Shown here: piece after piece, positions 56,982 through 64,000 of the stretch
Position numbering within the stretch: position 1 is the stretch's first letter
How the letters are laid out: every line of letters starts with the position of its first letter
Source: Nocardioides ungokensis
Lineage (GTDB): Bacteria > Actinomycetota > Actinomycetes > Propionibacteriales > Nocardioidaceae
DNA: 64,000 bases
Reading direction: 5' to 3'
Assembly (NCBI RefSeq): GCF_013466985.1
Contig: NZ_CP059164.1
Location: 2,365,001 to 2,429,000, forward strand
The notes under the pieces: generated by a model
Database searches by the model: none
What the model was told of the DNA's origin: nothing
The model's input: only the letters and a program-made list of their open reading frames with translations
Made by a program: the position numbers and the translations under genes

Positions 56982-58163
56982 GTGCCCGATCCCGCTCCTG
57001 GTCCCGGCTCGGGTCCCTCCGGTCCCGACCACGAATCGGCGCGCCCGCAGCGCGCGCCCGGCACCTTCAAGGTCGGCACCATCGCGGGCAGTGACGTGCT
57101 GGTCACCTCCTCCTGGTTCCTCGTGGCCGGGCTGATCGCGATCATGATGGCCCCCCGTGTCGAGCAGGTCTCGCCGGGCCTGGGCGCCGGCAAGTACGTC
57201 GCCGGGCTGGCCTTCGCGGTCGTGCTCTACCTCTCGGTGCTGCTCCACGAGGCCTCGCACGCCGTGACCGCTCGCCACTTCGGCTTCCCGGTCACCTCCA
57301 TCACGCTGCACTTCCTCGGCGGCATGACCGCGATCGAGGGCGAGGCCCGTCGTCCGCGTGAGGAGTTCTGGATCGCCGTCGTCGGACCCATCACCTCGGT
57401 CGCGGTGGGACTGGGCGCGTTCGCGCTGTGGTTCGTCACCCCGGACGGCCTGCTGAAGATGGCGGTCGAGGGGCTCGCAGGCGCCAACCTCCTCGTGGGC
57501 GTGCTCAACCTGGTCCCGGGGCTCCCGCTCGACGGCGGGCGGGTGCTGAAGTCGGCCGTATGGGGCCTCACCGGCAACATGCACCGCGGCACGATCGCGG
57601 CCGGCTGGGGCGGGCGACTGGCCGCCGTCCTGGTCCTGGGCTACCCGCTGCTGCTGCAGCGGCTCACCGGCCAGGCGCCGGCGCTGCTGGACTTCGCGAT
57701 CGCATTCATCATCGCGGCGTTCCTGTGGTCGGGCTCCACGGCCGCGATGGCCTCGGCACGGCTGCGCCGGAACCTGCCCTCGCTGGCGGCGCGCGACCTG
57801 GCGCGCCGTACGCTCGCCGTCCCCGACGACCTCCCGCTCGCCGAGGCGGTACGCCGGGCCCGGGAGGCGGAGGCCGGCAGCATCGTCACGGTCACGAGCA
57901 GCGGCCGCCCGGTCGGCGTGGTGAACGAGGCGGCGCTGATGGCCACCCCCGAGGACCGGCGCCCCTGGGTCGCGGTGAGCACCGTCGCCCGCACCCTCGA
58001 GGACGGCCTGAGCCTGCCGGCCGCGCTCCGGGGCGAGGAGCTGATCGTCGCGATCACCCGCACGCCGGCCGCGGAGTACGTCCTCGTCGAGGAGGACGGA
58101 AGCATCTTCGGTGTGCTCTCGACCGCCGACGTCGACCGGGCGTTCCGGACCACCACCGGCTGA
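56982..58163 (+). CDS. Site-2 protease-family (M50) membrane metalloprotease with CBS-like C-terminus
   Basis: A 393-residue intramembrane protease. The zinc motif HEASH (about 89-93) lies in a membrane helix, and the third ligand is in LNLVPGLPLDGGRVL at about 185. About six helices. The C-terminal ~120 residues, from AARDLARRTLAVPDDLPLAEAV, have the pattern of a CBS pair (GRPVGVVNEAALM, FGVLSTADVDRAF), which may bind adenine nucleotides and gate activity. It is often next to trmI and arc in actinobacteria. The protein substrate is unknown. Confidence 0.92.
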   Translation: MPDPAPGPGSGPSGPDHESARPQRAPGTFKVGTIAGSDVLVTSSWFLVAGLIAIMMAPRVEQVSPGLGAGKYVAGLAFAVVLYLSVLLHEASHAVTARHFGFPVTSITLHFLGGMTAIEGEARRPREEFWIAVVGPITSVAVGLGAFALWFVTPDGLLKMAVEGLAGANLLVGVLNLVPGLPLDGGRVLKSAVWGLTGNMHRGTIAAGWGGRLAAVLVLGYPLLLQRLTGQAPALLDFAIAFIIAAFLWSGSTAAMASARLRRNLPSLAARDLARRTLAVPDDLPLAEAVRRAREAEAGSIVTVTSSGRPVGVVNEAALMATPEDRRPWVAVSTVARTLEDGLSLPAALRGEELIVAITRTPAAEYVLVEEDGSIFGVLSTADVDRAFRTTTG

Positions 58164-58184
58164 CCGGGCAGCGCGGCCGTCTCG

Positions 58185-58190
58185 TAGGGT
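58185..58190 (+). promoter_or_regulatory. Leaderless -10 of trmI
   Basis: TAGGGT seven bases before ATG 58198. Confidence 0.55.
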
Positions 58191-58197
58191 TCGCCGC

Positions 58198-59181
58198 ATG
58201 TCCGACGCCCTCCCCACGACCCCGAACGACGCCAGCGCCGACGCCCCCGACGTACCGCCCGAGGCCTGGTCCGGCGTCCACCGGGGCCCGCTGCGCGAGG
58301 GGGAGTGGGTCCGCCTGACCGACCAGAAGGGGCGCCGGCACAACATCTGCCTGGAGGCGGGCAAGCGCTTCTTCTCCAACCGCGGGCACTTCGAGCACGA
58401 CGAGCTCATCGGTCGCGAGGAGGGCTTCACCGTCACTTCCTCGGCCGGCGGTGAGTACCTCGTCTTCCGCCCACTTCTGTCGGAGTTCGTGGTCTCGATG
58501 CCGCGGGGCGCGGCCGTGGTCTACCCCAAGGACGCCGCCCAGATCGTGGCCATGGCCGACATCTTCCCCGGCGCCCACGTGGTGGAGGCCGGGGTCGGCT
58601 CCGGCGCGCTGACCTGCTCGCTGCTGCGTGCGGTCGGCCCGTACGGTCGGGTGTCGTCGTACGAGCGCCGTGAGGAGTTCGCCGACGTGGCCCGTCGCAA
58701 CGTCGGACAGTTCTTCGGCGCCCCCGAGGGGCACACCCACCCCGCCTGGTCGCTCACCCTGGGCGACCTGGCCGAGGCGCTTCCGGCCTCGGGGGAGCGC
58801 GCCGACCGGGTCATCCTCGACATGCTCGCCCCGTGGGACTGCCTGGACGCCACCGCGGACGCCCTGCGCCCCGGCGGCATCGTCTGCGCCTACGTGGCGA
58901 CCACCACGCAGCTCTCCCGCTTCGTGGAGACCGTCCGGGTGCACGGTGGGTTCACCGAGCCGCAGGCGTGGGAGTCGCTCGTCCGCGACTGGCACGTCGA
59001 GGGCTTGGCGGTCCGTCCGGGCCACAAGATGATCGGGCACACGGCGTTCCTGGTCACCGCCCGCCGGATGGCCCCCGGCCAGCGCGCGCCCCTGAAGAAG
59101 CGGCGTCCCGCGCCCGGGGCGTACGGGCCGGACTACGCCGGTCCGCGGCCCCCCGGCGTGCCGGTCGACGCGGTCGAGTGA
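58198..59181 (+). CDS. trmI: tRNA (adenine-58-N1)-methyltransferase
   Basis: Makes m1A58 in the tRNA T-loop; a tetramer using SAM (327 aa). The N-terminal beta-domain (LREGEWVRLTDQKGRRHNI) is followed by the Rossmann methylase with VVEAGVGSGALTCSLLRAVG (SAM loop), SSYERREEFADVA (ribose Asp/Glu) and DRVILDMLAPWDCLDA (catalytic). The C-terminus is basic and disordered. It is followed by a large inverted repeat and then arc, the usual actinobacterial order. Confidence 0.94.
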   Translation: MSDALPTTPNDASADAPDVPPEAWSGVHRGPLREGEWVRLTDQKGRRHNICLEAGKRFFSNRGHFEHDELIGREEGFTVTSSAGGEYLVFRPLLSEFVVSMPRGAAVVYPKDAAQIVAMADIFPGAHVVEAGVGSGALTCSLLRAVGPYGRVSSYERREEFADVARRNVGQFFGAPEGHTHPAWSLTLGDLAEALPASGERADRVILDMLAPWDCLDATADALRPGGIVCAYVATTTQLSRFVETVRVHGGFTEPQAWESLVRDWHVEGLAVRPGHKMIGHTAFLVTARRMAPGQRAPLKKRRPAPGAYGPDYAGPRPPGVPVDAVE

Positions 59182-59185
59182 GGTT

Positions 59186-59246
59186 GCGGATTGGTCACCA
59201 ACCACATGTCTCGGGGCCCTGGACATGTGGTTGGTGACCAATCCGC
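59186..59246. repeat. Perfect 25-bp inverted repeat between trmI and arc
   Basis: Arms 59186-59210 and 59222-59246 are exact reverse complements around an 11-bp loop. Each arm contains its own palindrome, TTGGTCACCAA (59191-59201) and TTGGTGACCAA (59231-59241). A third variant, TTCGTGACCAA, is at 59276-59286. It could be the trmI terminator, an operator array for arc, or both. Confidence 0.85.
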
Positions 59247-59325
59247 ATGCAGATCCGCGCTCCTCTCGTCGCCAATTCGTGACCAACACCCGGGATCTTC
59301 CCCTTCCGTCGGGCCGTCTCGCGGG

Positions 59326-59331
59326 TAGGGT
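59326..59331 (+). promoter_or_regulatory. Probable -10 of arc
   Basis: TAGGGT about 24 bases before ATG 59355; a short leader with AGGAGG at 59341-59346 follows. It lies downstream of three TTsGTnACCAA sites. Confidence 0.45.
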
Positions 59332-59354
59332 CGCAACCACAGGAGGTGACGCTG

Positions 59355-61109
59355 ATGTCGAACACGGAAGGCGTTTCCAGCACGGGTGGCCGCAGCGCCG
59401 ACGAGCTCGCGAACCAGGTGCGATTCCTGGAGGCCGAGGTCTCCGACCTCCGCCGTCGGCTGAGTGACACACCGGCCCACTCCCGCGGCCTCGAGCTCCG
59501 GCTCGCGGACGCGCAGCGGTCGCTGGCCGGGGTGACGTCCCAGAACGAGCGACTCGCCCAGACCCTGCGCGAGGCCCGCGACCAGATCATGAAGCTCAAG
59601 GAGGAGGTCGACCGGCTCGCGCAACCGCCCGCCGGCTTCGGCACCTTCCTCGCCCGCAACGAGGACGACTCCATCGACGTCTTCACCGGCGGCCGCAAGC
59701 TGCGGGTCAACGTCAGCCCATCGGTCGACCTCGACGAGCTGCAGCGCGGCCAGGAGGTCATGCTCAACGAGGCGCTCAACGTCGTCGCGGCACTCGAGTT
59801 CGAGCAGGTCGGCGAGGTCGTGATGTTCAAGGAGCTGCTCGCCGACGGCGACCGCGCCCTGGTCATCGCCAACGCCGACGAGGAGCGCGTCGTCCGGCTC
59901 GCCGAGCCGCTGCGCGGCGACACCATCCGGGCGGGTGACTCGCTGCTCCTGGACTCCCGGGCCGGCTACGTCTACGAGAAGGTGCCGAAGTCCGAGGTCG
60001 AGGAGCTCGTCCTCGAGGAGGTCCCGGACATCGCCTACGAGTCGATCGGCGGCCTGGTCAACCAGATCGAGCAGATCAGGGACGCCGTCGAGCTGCCCTA
60101 CCTGCACCCCGAGCTCTTCAAGGAGCACCAGCTCAAGCCCCCGAAGGGCGTGCTGCTCTACGGCCCGCCCGGATGTGGCAAGACGCTGATCGCGAAGGCC
60201 GTGGCGAACTCCCTCGCCAAGAAGGTCGCCGCCAAGACCGGGCAGGAGGGGAAGTCCTACTTCCTCAACATCAAGGGCCCCGAGCTGCTGAACAAGTACG
60301 TCGGCGAGACCGAGCGCCACATCAGGCTGGTCTTCCAGCGGGCCCGGGAGAAGGCCAGCGAGGGCACCCCCGTCATCGTCTTCTTCGACGAGATGGACTC
60401 GCTCTTCCGCACCCGCGGCTCGGGGGTGTCCTCCGACGTCGAGAACACCATCGTCCCGCAGCTGCTCAGCGAGATCGACGGCGTGGAGCTGCTCGAGAAC
60501 GTCCTGGTCATCGGCGCCTCCAACCGCGAGGACATGATCGACCCGGCGATCCTGCGCCCCGGCCGCCTCGACGTGAAGATCAAGATCGAGCGTCCCGACG
60601 CCGAGTCGGCGCGCGACATCTTCTCCAAGTACCTCCTCTCCACCCTTCCGCTGCACGGCGACGACCTCGCGGAGTTCGGCGGCGACCGGGACGCCTGCAT
60701 CGGCGGGATGATCCGGGCCACGGTCGAGCGGATGTACACCGAGACCGAGGAGAACCGCTTCCTCGAGGTGACCTACGCCAACGGCGACAAGGAGGTCCTG
60801 TACTTCAAGGACTTCAACTCCGGCGCGATGATCCAGAACATCGTCGACCGGGCCAAGAAGATGGCCATCAAGGACTTCCTCGAGCACGACCAGCACGGGC
60901 TGCGCGTCTCGCACCTGCTCCAGGCGTGCGTCGACGAGTTCAAGGAGAACGAGGACCTGCCCAACACGACGAACCCCGACGACTGGGCCCGCATCTCCGG
61001 CAAGAAGGGCGAGCGAATCGTCTTCATCCGCACCCTCATCACCGGCAAGCAGGGCACCGAGCCGGGTCGTTCCATCGACACGGTCTCCAACACCGGCCAG
61101 TACCTGTGA
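59355..61109 (+). CDS. arc: Proteasome-associated AAA ATPase (ARC/Mpa)
   Basis: Hexameric unfoldase that feeds pupylated proteins to the 20S proteasome (584 aa). N-terminal coiled coil at about 17-88 (binds Pup), two OB domains at about 95-215, and the AAA domain with Walker A GPPGCGKT (270-277), Walker B VFFDE (342-346) and RPGRLD (arginine finger region). The C-terminus is GQYL, the proteasome-docking tail. The ATG at 59355 is chosen because AGGAGG is eight bases upstream; the in-frame GTG nine bases earlier overlaps that site. Confidence 0.96.
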   Translation: MSNTEGVSSTGGRSADELANQVRFLEAEVSDLRRRLSDTPAHSRGLELRLADAQRSLAGVTSQNERLAQTLREARDQIMKLKEEVDRLAQPPAGFGTFLARNEDDSIDVFTGGRKLRVNVSPSVDLDELQRGQEVMLNEALNVVAALEFEQVGEVVMFKELLADGDRALVIANADEERVVRLAEPLRGDTIRAGDSLLLDSRAGYVYEKVPKSEVEELVLEEVPDIAYESIGGLVNQIEQIRDAVELPYLHPELFKEHQLKPPKGVLLYGPPGCGKTLIAKAVANSLAKKVAAKTGQEGKSYFLNIKGPELLNKYVGETERHIRLVFQRAREKASEGTPVIVFFDEMDSLFRTRGSGVSSDVENTIVPQLLSEIDGVELLENVLVIGASNREDMIDPAILRPGRLDVKIKIERPDAESARDIFSKYLLSTLPLHGDDLAEFGGDRDACIGGMIRATVERMYTETEENRFLEVTYANGDKEVLYFKDFNSGAMIQNIVDRAKKMAIKDFLEHDQHGLRVSHLLQACVDEFKENEDLPNTTNPDDWARISGKKGERIVFIRTLITGKQGTEPGRSIDTVSNTGQYL

Positions 61110-61143
61110 CCGCGCCGGCGCGGGGGAAGCCCCCGGTGCCGGC

Positions 61144-62013
61144 TCAGTAGGAGTGCCGCTCCTCCAGCACGCCGCGCACCCGCGCCTCGTCGAAGTCCTC
61201 GCCGAGCCAGTCGAAGAATGGCTTCAGCGCGCGCGGGTCGGCGACGTACTCGTCGTAGTGCACGTGGAACGCGTCGTCGCCCAGTGACTCGGCCAGCGCC
61301 AGCAGCCGCTCGGTGGCGGCGAGCTGCTCGGCGGCGTCGGGGGTCTCGGCCCACCACTTGCTCTGCGCGACCGAGGCCAGGTCCCGGGTGTTGACCACGA
61401 AGCGGGCGCCGGGGAACACCTTGCACAGCCACGCGACGTACCTCTCGACGTCCTCGTCGTCCCAGCGGATCTCCTTGAAGCCGGTCCCCGGGTCTCGGGG
61501 GCCGGACGCAGGACCGTGTCGAGCGCGAGCCGGCGGATGTCGCGCAGGGCGGCCTGGCCTTGAAGTGTCCATCCCGTAGAACGGCCGCACCGGCGTGCTG
61601 CCCCGACGGGCAGGTCGTGCTTACGCTGCTGGCGGCGCTGCTCGCGCTTCTCGGCCGTGCCCAGGCGGTGGAACTCGTGCAGGTGGGCGAGCATCTGGCG
61701 GTTCTCGCCGCGGATCACGTAGCCCGGGATCGCGTTGAGGATCCCTGCAGGAGCGTGGAGCCGGACCGGCCGTAGGTCACCACGAACAGGTAGCCCAGGT
61801 CGTCGCGCAGCTCGAGCTGCTTCACGCGGCCGCGCAGGCGGGATCGCTCCGTCTCGGCCTTCTCCAGCCGGCCCGGAGGCGGTCACGTTCGCCCAGCAGT
61901 GCGGCCTTCTCACGCTCCAGGACCTCAACCCGTGCGCGGGAGCGCGCTCCGGGCACGAGCCGGGCGGCCTTGCCGCGTACCCGGGTGGCGCGACTGGGCT
62001 CGGGGTGCTGCAT
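61144..62013 (-). pseudogene. Sulfotransferase-family gene, several frameshifts
   Basis: Segments of one sulfotransferase-like protein lie in different minus frames. In order: MQHPEPSRATRVRGKAARLV with a coiled-coil ALLGERDRLR; LGYLFVVTYGRSGSTLL, the P-loop-like PAPS-binding motif; GILNAIPGYVIRGENRQM; FYGMD; and GTGFKEIRWDDEDVERYVAW to the end. Frame changes fall near 61872, 61740, 61600, 61570 and 61505. A good ribosome site (AGGAGG) precedes ATG 62013. All catalytic segments survive, so poor consensus quality is as likely as real decay. It lies between arc and dop, where a direct arc-dop neighbour is usual. Confidence 0.78.
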
Positions 62014-62038
62014 GGGGCCTCCTGAGGTCGGGGTCAAT

Positions 62039-62539
62039 TCAAGCAGGGGGCGCCTGCACCGGCTCGGTGACGTCGGCGACGGTGGCGTGGAGCGCGGCGA
62101 CGAGCGCGCCGGCGTCGACAGTGAGGGCCACGCCGTGGGCGCCGCCGCCGAGGGAGATCGTTCCCTCGAGGCTCGCGTCGGCGATGACGGGCAGGGGAGT
62201 GGTGCTGCCCAGGGGCGTGATGGTGCCCCGGACGTAGCCGGTCACCTCCCGCAGCCTCCGCGCTGGGCATCGAGAGCCGGTTCACGCCGAGCAGCGCGCG
62301 GAGCTTCGGCCAGGCGATCTCGCGGTCTCCCGGCACCAGCACGAAGCGGTGGTCGCCCTCGCTGACCCGCACCACCATCGTCTTGACGACTTGCCGCGGC
62401 GCCACCCGCGCGCGGCGGCCGCCTCCTGCAGGGACCGCACCGGACCGTGCCGGGTCACCGTGTGCGGGAGCCCCAGCCCCACGGCCGCGGCGATGGCACG
62501 AGCGGACTGGTCGGACGGGTCGGGCTCGTCGGTGCTCAC
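62039..62539 (-). CDS. YbaK/EbsC-family protein, Cys-tRNA(Pro)/Ala-tRNA deacylase-like (two frameshifts as given)
   Basis: An editing-domain protein that would remove mischarged amino acids from tRNA. The N-terminal frame is GLGLPHTVTRHGPVRSLQEA. A lost G near 62405 leads to APRQVVKTMVVRV and GDHRFVLVPGDREIAWPKL (the conserved Lys region). A second change near 62255 leads to EVTGYVRGTITPLGS, then LPVIADASLEG and GVALTVDAGAL. Family order and length (about 167 aa) are complete. GTG 62539 has TAGGTT six bases upstream. A single-domain YbaK is more likely than ProX; the exact tRNA is not decidable. Confidence 0.85.
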
Positions 62540-62545
62540 GCCGCG

Positions 62546-62551
62546 AACCTA
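62546..62551 (-). promoter_or_regulatory. Leaderless -10 of the YbaK-like gene
   Basis: Minus-strand TAGGTT six bases before GTG 62539, overlapping the stop of the upstream methyltransferase gene. Confidence 0.5.
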
Positions 62552-63184
62552 CTCGCGCCGCACGGCCGAGCCGATGAACACGTGGGTCCAGGGGCGCCCG
62601 ATGCGGGGCCCGGGGACGTACTCCTGGCTCAGTCCCGTGACCTCCAGGCCGGCGGCGCCGAGCAGCGCCGGGACGTCGCGGGCGAGGTGGCAGCCGCCAA
62701 CGAGCCGCTGCTGGAGGGGGTCGAGGCGATGCTGCCAGCGGGCCACGCCGGGGTCGGGGGCCAGGCCGTGCTCGAGGAAGTGGAGGGCCGCCCCGGGGCG
62801 CAGGACGCGGCGTACCTCCGCCAGCGCGGCGCCGACGTCCGGGATCGTGCACAGCGTGAACGTCGCCAGGGCCGCGTCGTACGTCGCGTCGGGGGCCTCG
62901 AGCCGCTGCCCGTCGAGCCCGACCCGGCGTACCGGCACCTCGACCGCGCTGCGGCGGTCCGCCGAGCGGGCCCAGGCGACCTCCGAGGGCTCGACCGCGT
63001 CGACGGCCGTGACCTCCTGGGGCTGGTGGGGCAGGTTCAGGCCGCTGCCGAAGCCGATCTCGAGCACCCGCCCGCGGAGCCCGGCGCACGCCCGGTCACG
63101 CAGCCGCCCGACCTCGTCGGTGCCCAGCGAGAGGTCGGTGAGGCGCGGCACGACCTGGGCGGTCCAGATTCCCCGGGGGTCCAT
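62549..63184 (-). CDS. Class I SAM-dependent methyltransferase
   Basis: About 211 residues. MDPRGIWTAQVVPRLTD precedes the Rossmann fold. The SAM loop is VLEIGFGSGLN, the acidic second strand AVDAVEPSEV, and ATFTLCTIPDVGAALAEV and RPGAALHFLEHG are motifs II-III. HRLDPLQQRLVGGCHLARDV is typical of the UbiE/phospholipid N-methyltransferase-like group; the substrate is unknown. An in-frame ATG at 63196 would add four residues. It is upstream of the YbaK-like gene on the same strand. Confidence 0.85.
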   Translation of the reverse strand: MDPRGIWTAQVVPRLTDLSLGTDEVGRLRDRACAGLRGRVLEIGFGSGLNLPHQPQEVTAVDAVEPSEVAWARSADRRSAVEVPVRRVGLDGQRLEAPDATYDAALATFTLCTIPDVGAALAEVRRVLRPGAALHFLEHGLAPDPGVARWQHRLDPLQQRLVGGCHLARDVPALLGAAGLEVTGLSQEYVPGPRIGRPWTHVFIGSAVRRE

Positions 63185-63283
63185 GACGCCCAGCATGCCC
63201 GGCCCGTCTCATGCAGTGAGCACCCATCCGGTCGGGTCGCCCATTTCGGCGCGCGGTCCGGCCTGAGCGTCCTCGCCACCACG

Positions 63284-63289
63284 TAGGCT
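63284..63289 (+). promoter_or_regulatory. Leaderless -10 of dop
   Basis: TAGGCT six bases before ATG 63296. Confidence 0.55.
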
Positions 63290-63295
63290 CACCGC

Positions 63296-64000
63296 ATGAG
63301 CGTTCGACGGGTGATGGGAACCGAGGTCGAGTACGGCATCTCGGTGCAGGGCCAGCCCCTGGCCAACCCCATGGTCGCGTCCTCGCAGGTGGTCAACGCC
63401 TACGCGTCGGCGACCATCAAGGCGCGCCGGGCCCGGTGGGACTTCGAGGAGGAGTCGCCGCTGCGCGACGCGCGCGGCTTCGACATGTCCCGCCAGGTCG
63501 CGGATCCCAGCCAGCTCACCGACGAGGACTTGGGCCTGGCCAACGTCATCCTCACCAACGGCGCCCGGCTGTACGTCGACCACGCCCACCCGGAGTACTC
63601 CACGCCCGAGGTCACCTCGCCGCTGGACATCGTGCGGTGGGACAAGGCGGGGGAGCAGGTGATGCTCGATGCCTCCCGCCGGGCCGGTCAGCTGCCCGGC
63701 GGCGCCCCGATCGTGCTCTACAAGAACAACACCGACAACAAGGGCGCGTCGTACGGCGCCCACGAGAACTACCTGATGCGGCGCTCGACGCCGTTCGGTG
63801 ACATCGTTCGGCACCTCACGCCGTTCTTCGTCAGCCGCCAGGTGGTCTGCGGCGCCGGCCGCGTGGGGATCGGCCAGGACGGCCGCGAGCACGGCTTCCA
63901 GGTCAGCCAGCGCGCCGACTACTTCGAGGTCGAGGTCGGGCTCGAGACGACCCTCAAGCGCCCCATCATCAACACCCGCGACGAGCCGCACGCCGACCCG
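63296..64000 (+). CDS. dop: Pup deamidase/depupylase, 5' part
   Basis: Deamidates Pup-GGQ to Pup-GGE and removes Pup from substrates; glutamine-synthetase-like fold. The first 235 residues are seen and the frame runs off the right edge. [16 protein letters not shown] carries the catalytic-site Glu residues. [13 protein letters not shown] holds the second metal Glu. [20 protein letters not shown] is diagnostic for Dop/PafA, and the ~40-residue insert at about 40-80 favours Dop over the ligase PafA. It stands 2.2 kb from arc with three reverse genes between. pup itself would be expected further right. Confidence 0.95.
   Translation, partial: MSVRRVMGTEVEYGISVQGQPLANPMVASSQVVNAYASATIKARRARWDFEEESPLRDARGFDMSRQVADPSQLTDEDLGLANVILTNGARLYVDHAHPEYSTPEVTSPLDIVRWDKAGEQVMLDASRRAGQLPGGAPIVLYKNNTDNKGASYGAHENYLMRRSTPFGDIVRHLTPFFVSRQVVCGAGRVGIGQDGREHGFQVSQRADYFEVEVGLETTLKRPIINTRDEPHADP

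Overview
The window is a very GC-rich, gene-dense chromosomal segment of an actinobacterium, most likely Nocardioides or a close relative (Nocardioidaceae). That placement is an inference. It rests on mycothiol synthesis (mshC), the Pup-proteasome genes arc and dop, TrmI, GuaB1, an F420/flavin LLM oxidoreductase, DUF3090/SCO1664/DUF5703/PAC2 family genes, and abundant leaderless promoters. No rRNA, CRISPR array, phage or classical insertion sequence was found. One tRNA (Leu-GAG) is present.

Layout. 1-12.6 kb: 3' end of a uroporphyrinogen-III methyltransferase, a SpoU-type RNA methylase, small genes, peptide deformylase, two overlapping acyl-CoA dehydrogenase genes behind a palindrome, a kinase-LLM oxidoreductase fusion, an H1-like protein, membrane proteins, a DUF2252 gene and galactokinase. 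12.6-19.1 kb: ankyrin protein, GuaB1, BCCT transporter, a MerR-DICT regulator divergent from a small gene and an FHA gene across a strong operator, and a stand-alone LysR effector domain. 19.1-33.9 kb: a stress and redox signalling island with an SQR-like flavoprotein, a single-Cys DsrC/TusE-like protein, DsrE2, trehalose synthase TreT, a tandem Usp, small coiled-coil and LapA-type proteins, a PAS/GAF/SpoIIE phosphatase, a soluble hybrid histidine kinase with nine tandem HAMP-type repeats, and a response regulator. Several DosR-like 14-bp boxes lie in this island.

33.9-45 kb: DJ-1/PfpI protein, PfkB kinase, ferric-reductase-like oxidoreductase, tRNA-Leu, M20 peptidase, a decayed or badly sequenced DUF222/HNH gene flanked by 37-bp inverted repeats, a repeat-rich 570-bp spacer, aldo/keto reductase, UppP, CorA and an orphan gas-vesicle-type protein. 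44.6-52.8 kb: conserved actinobacterial run of histidine phosphatase, DUF3090, SCO1664, MshC and PAC2, then cobalamin-dependent methionine synthase. 52.8-64 kb: HAD hydrolase, a small secreted protein, a NarL-type two-component pair, a RecB-like nuclease, an M50-CBS protease, TrmI, a large inverted repeat, arc, three reverse-strand genes and the start of dop.

Two cross-cutting points. First, at least 13 otherwise conserved genes are broken by one small indel each, usually one base lost in a G/C run, and two more are broken several times. I read most of these as consensus errors rather than real pseudogenes, and the affected entries say where. Second, about 18 genes carry a TAnnnT hexamer 6-8 nt before the start codon with no Shine-Dalgarno sequence, the signature of leaderless transcription. 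This often settles the start codon.
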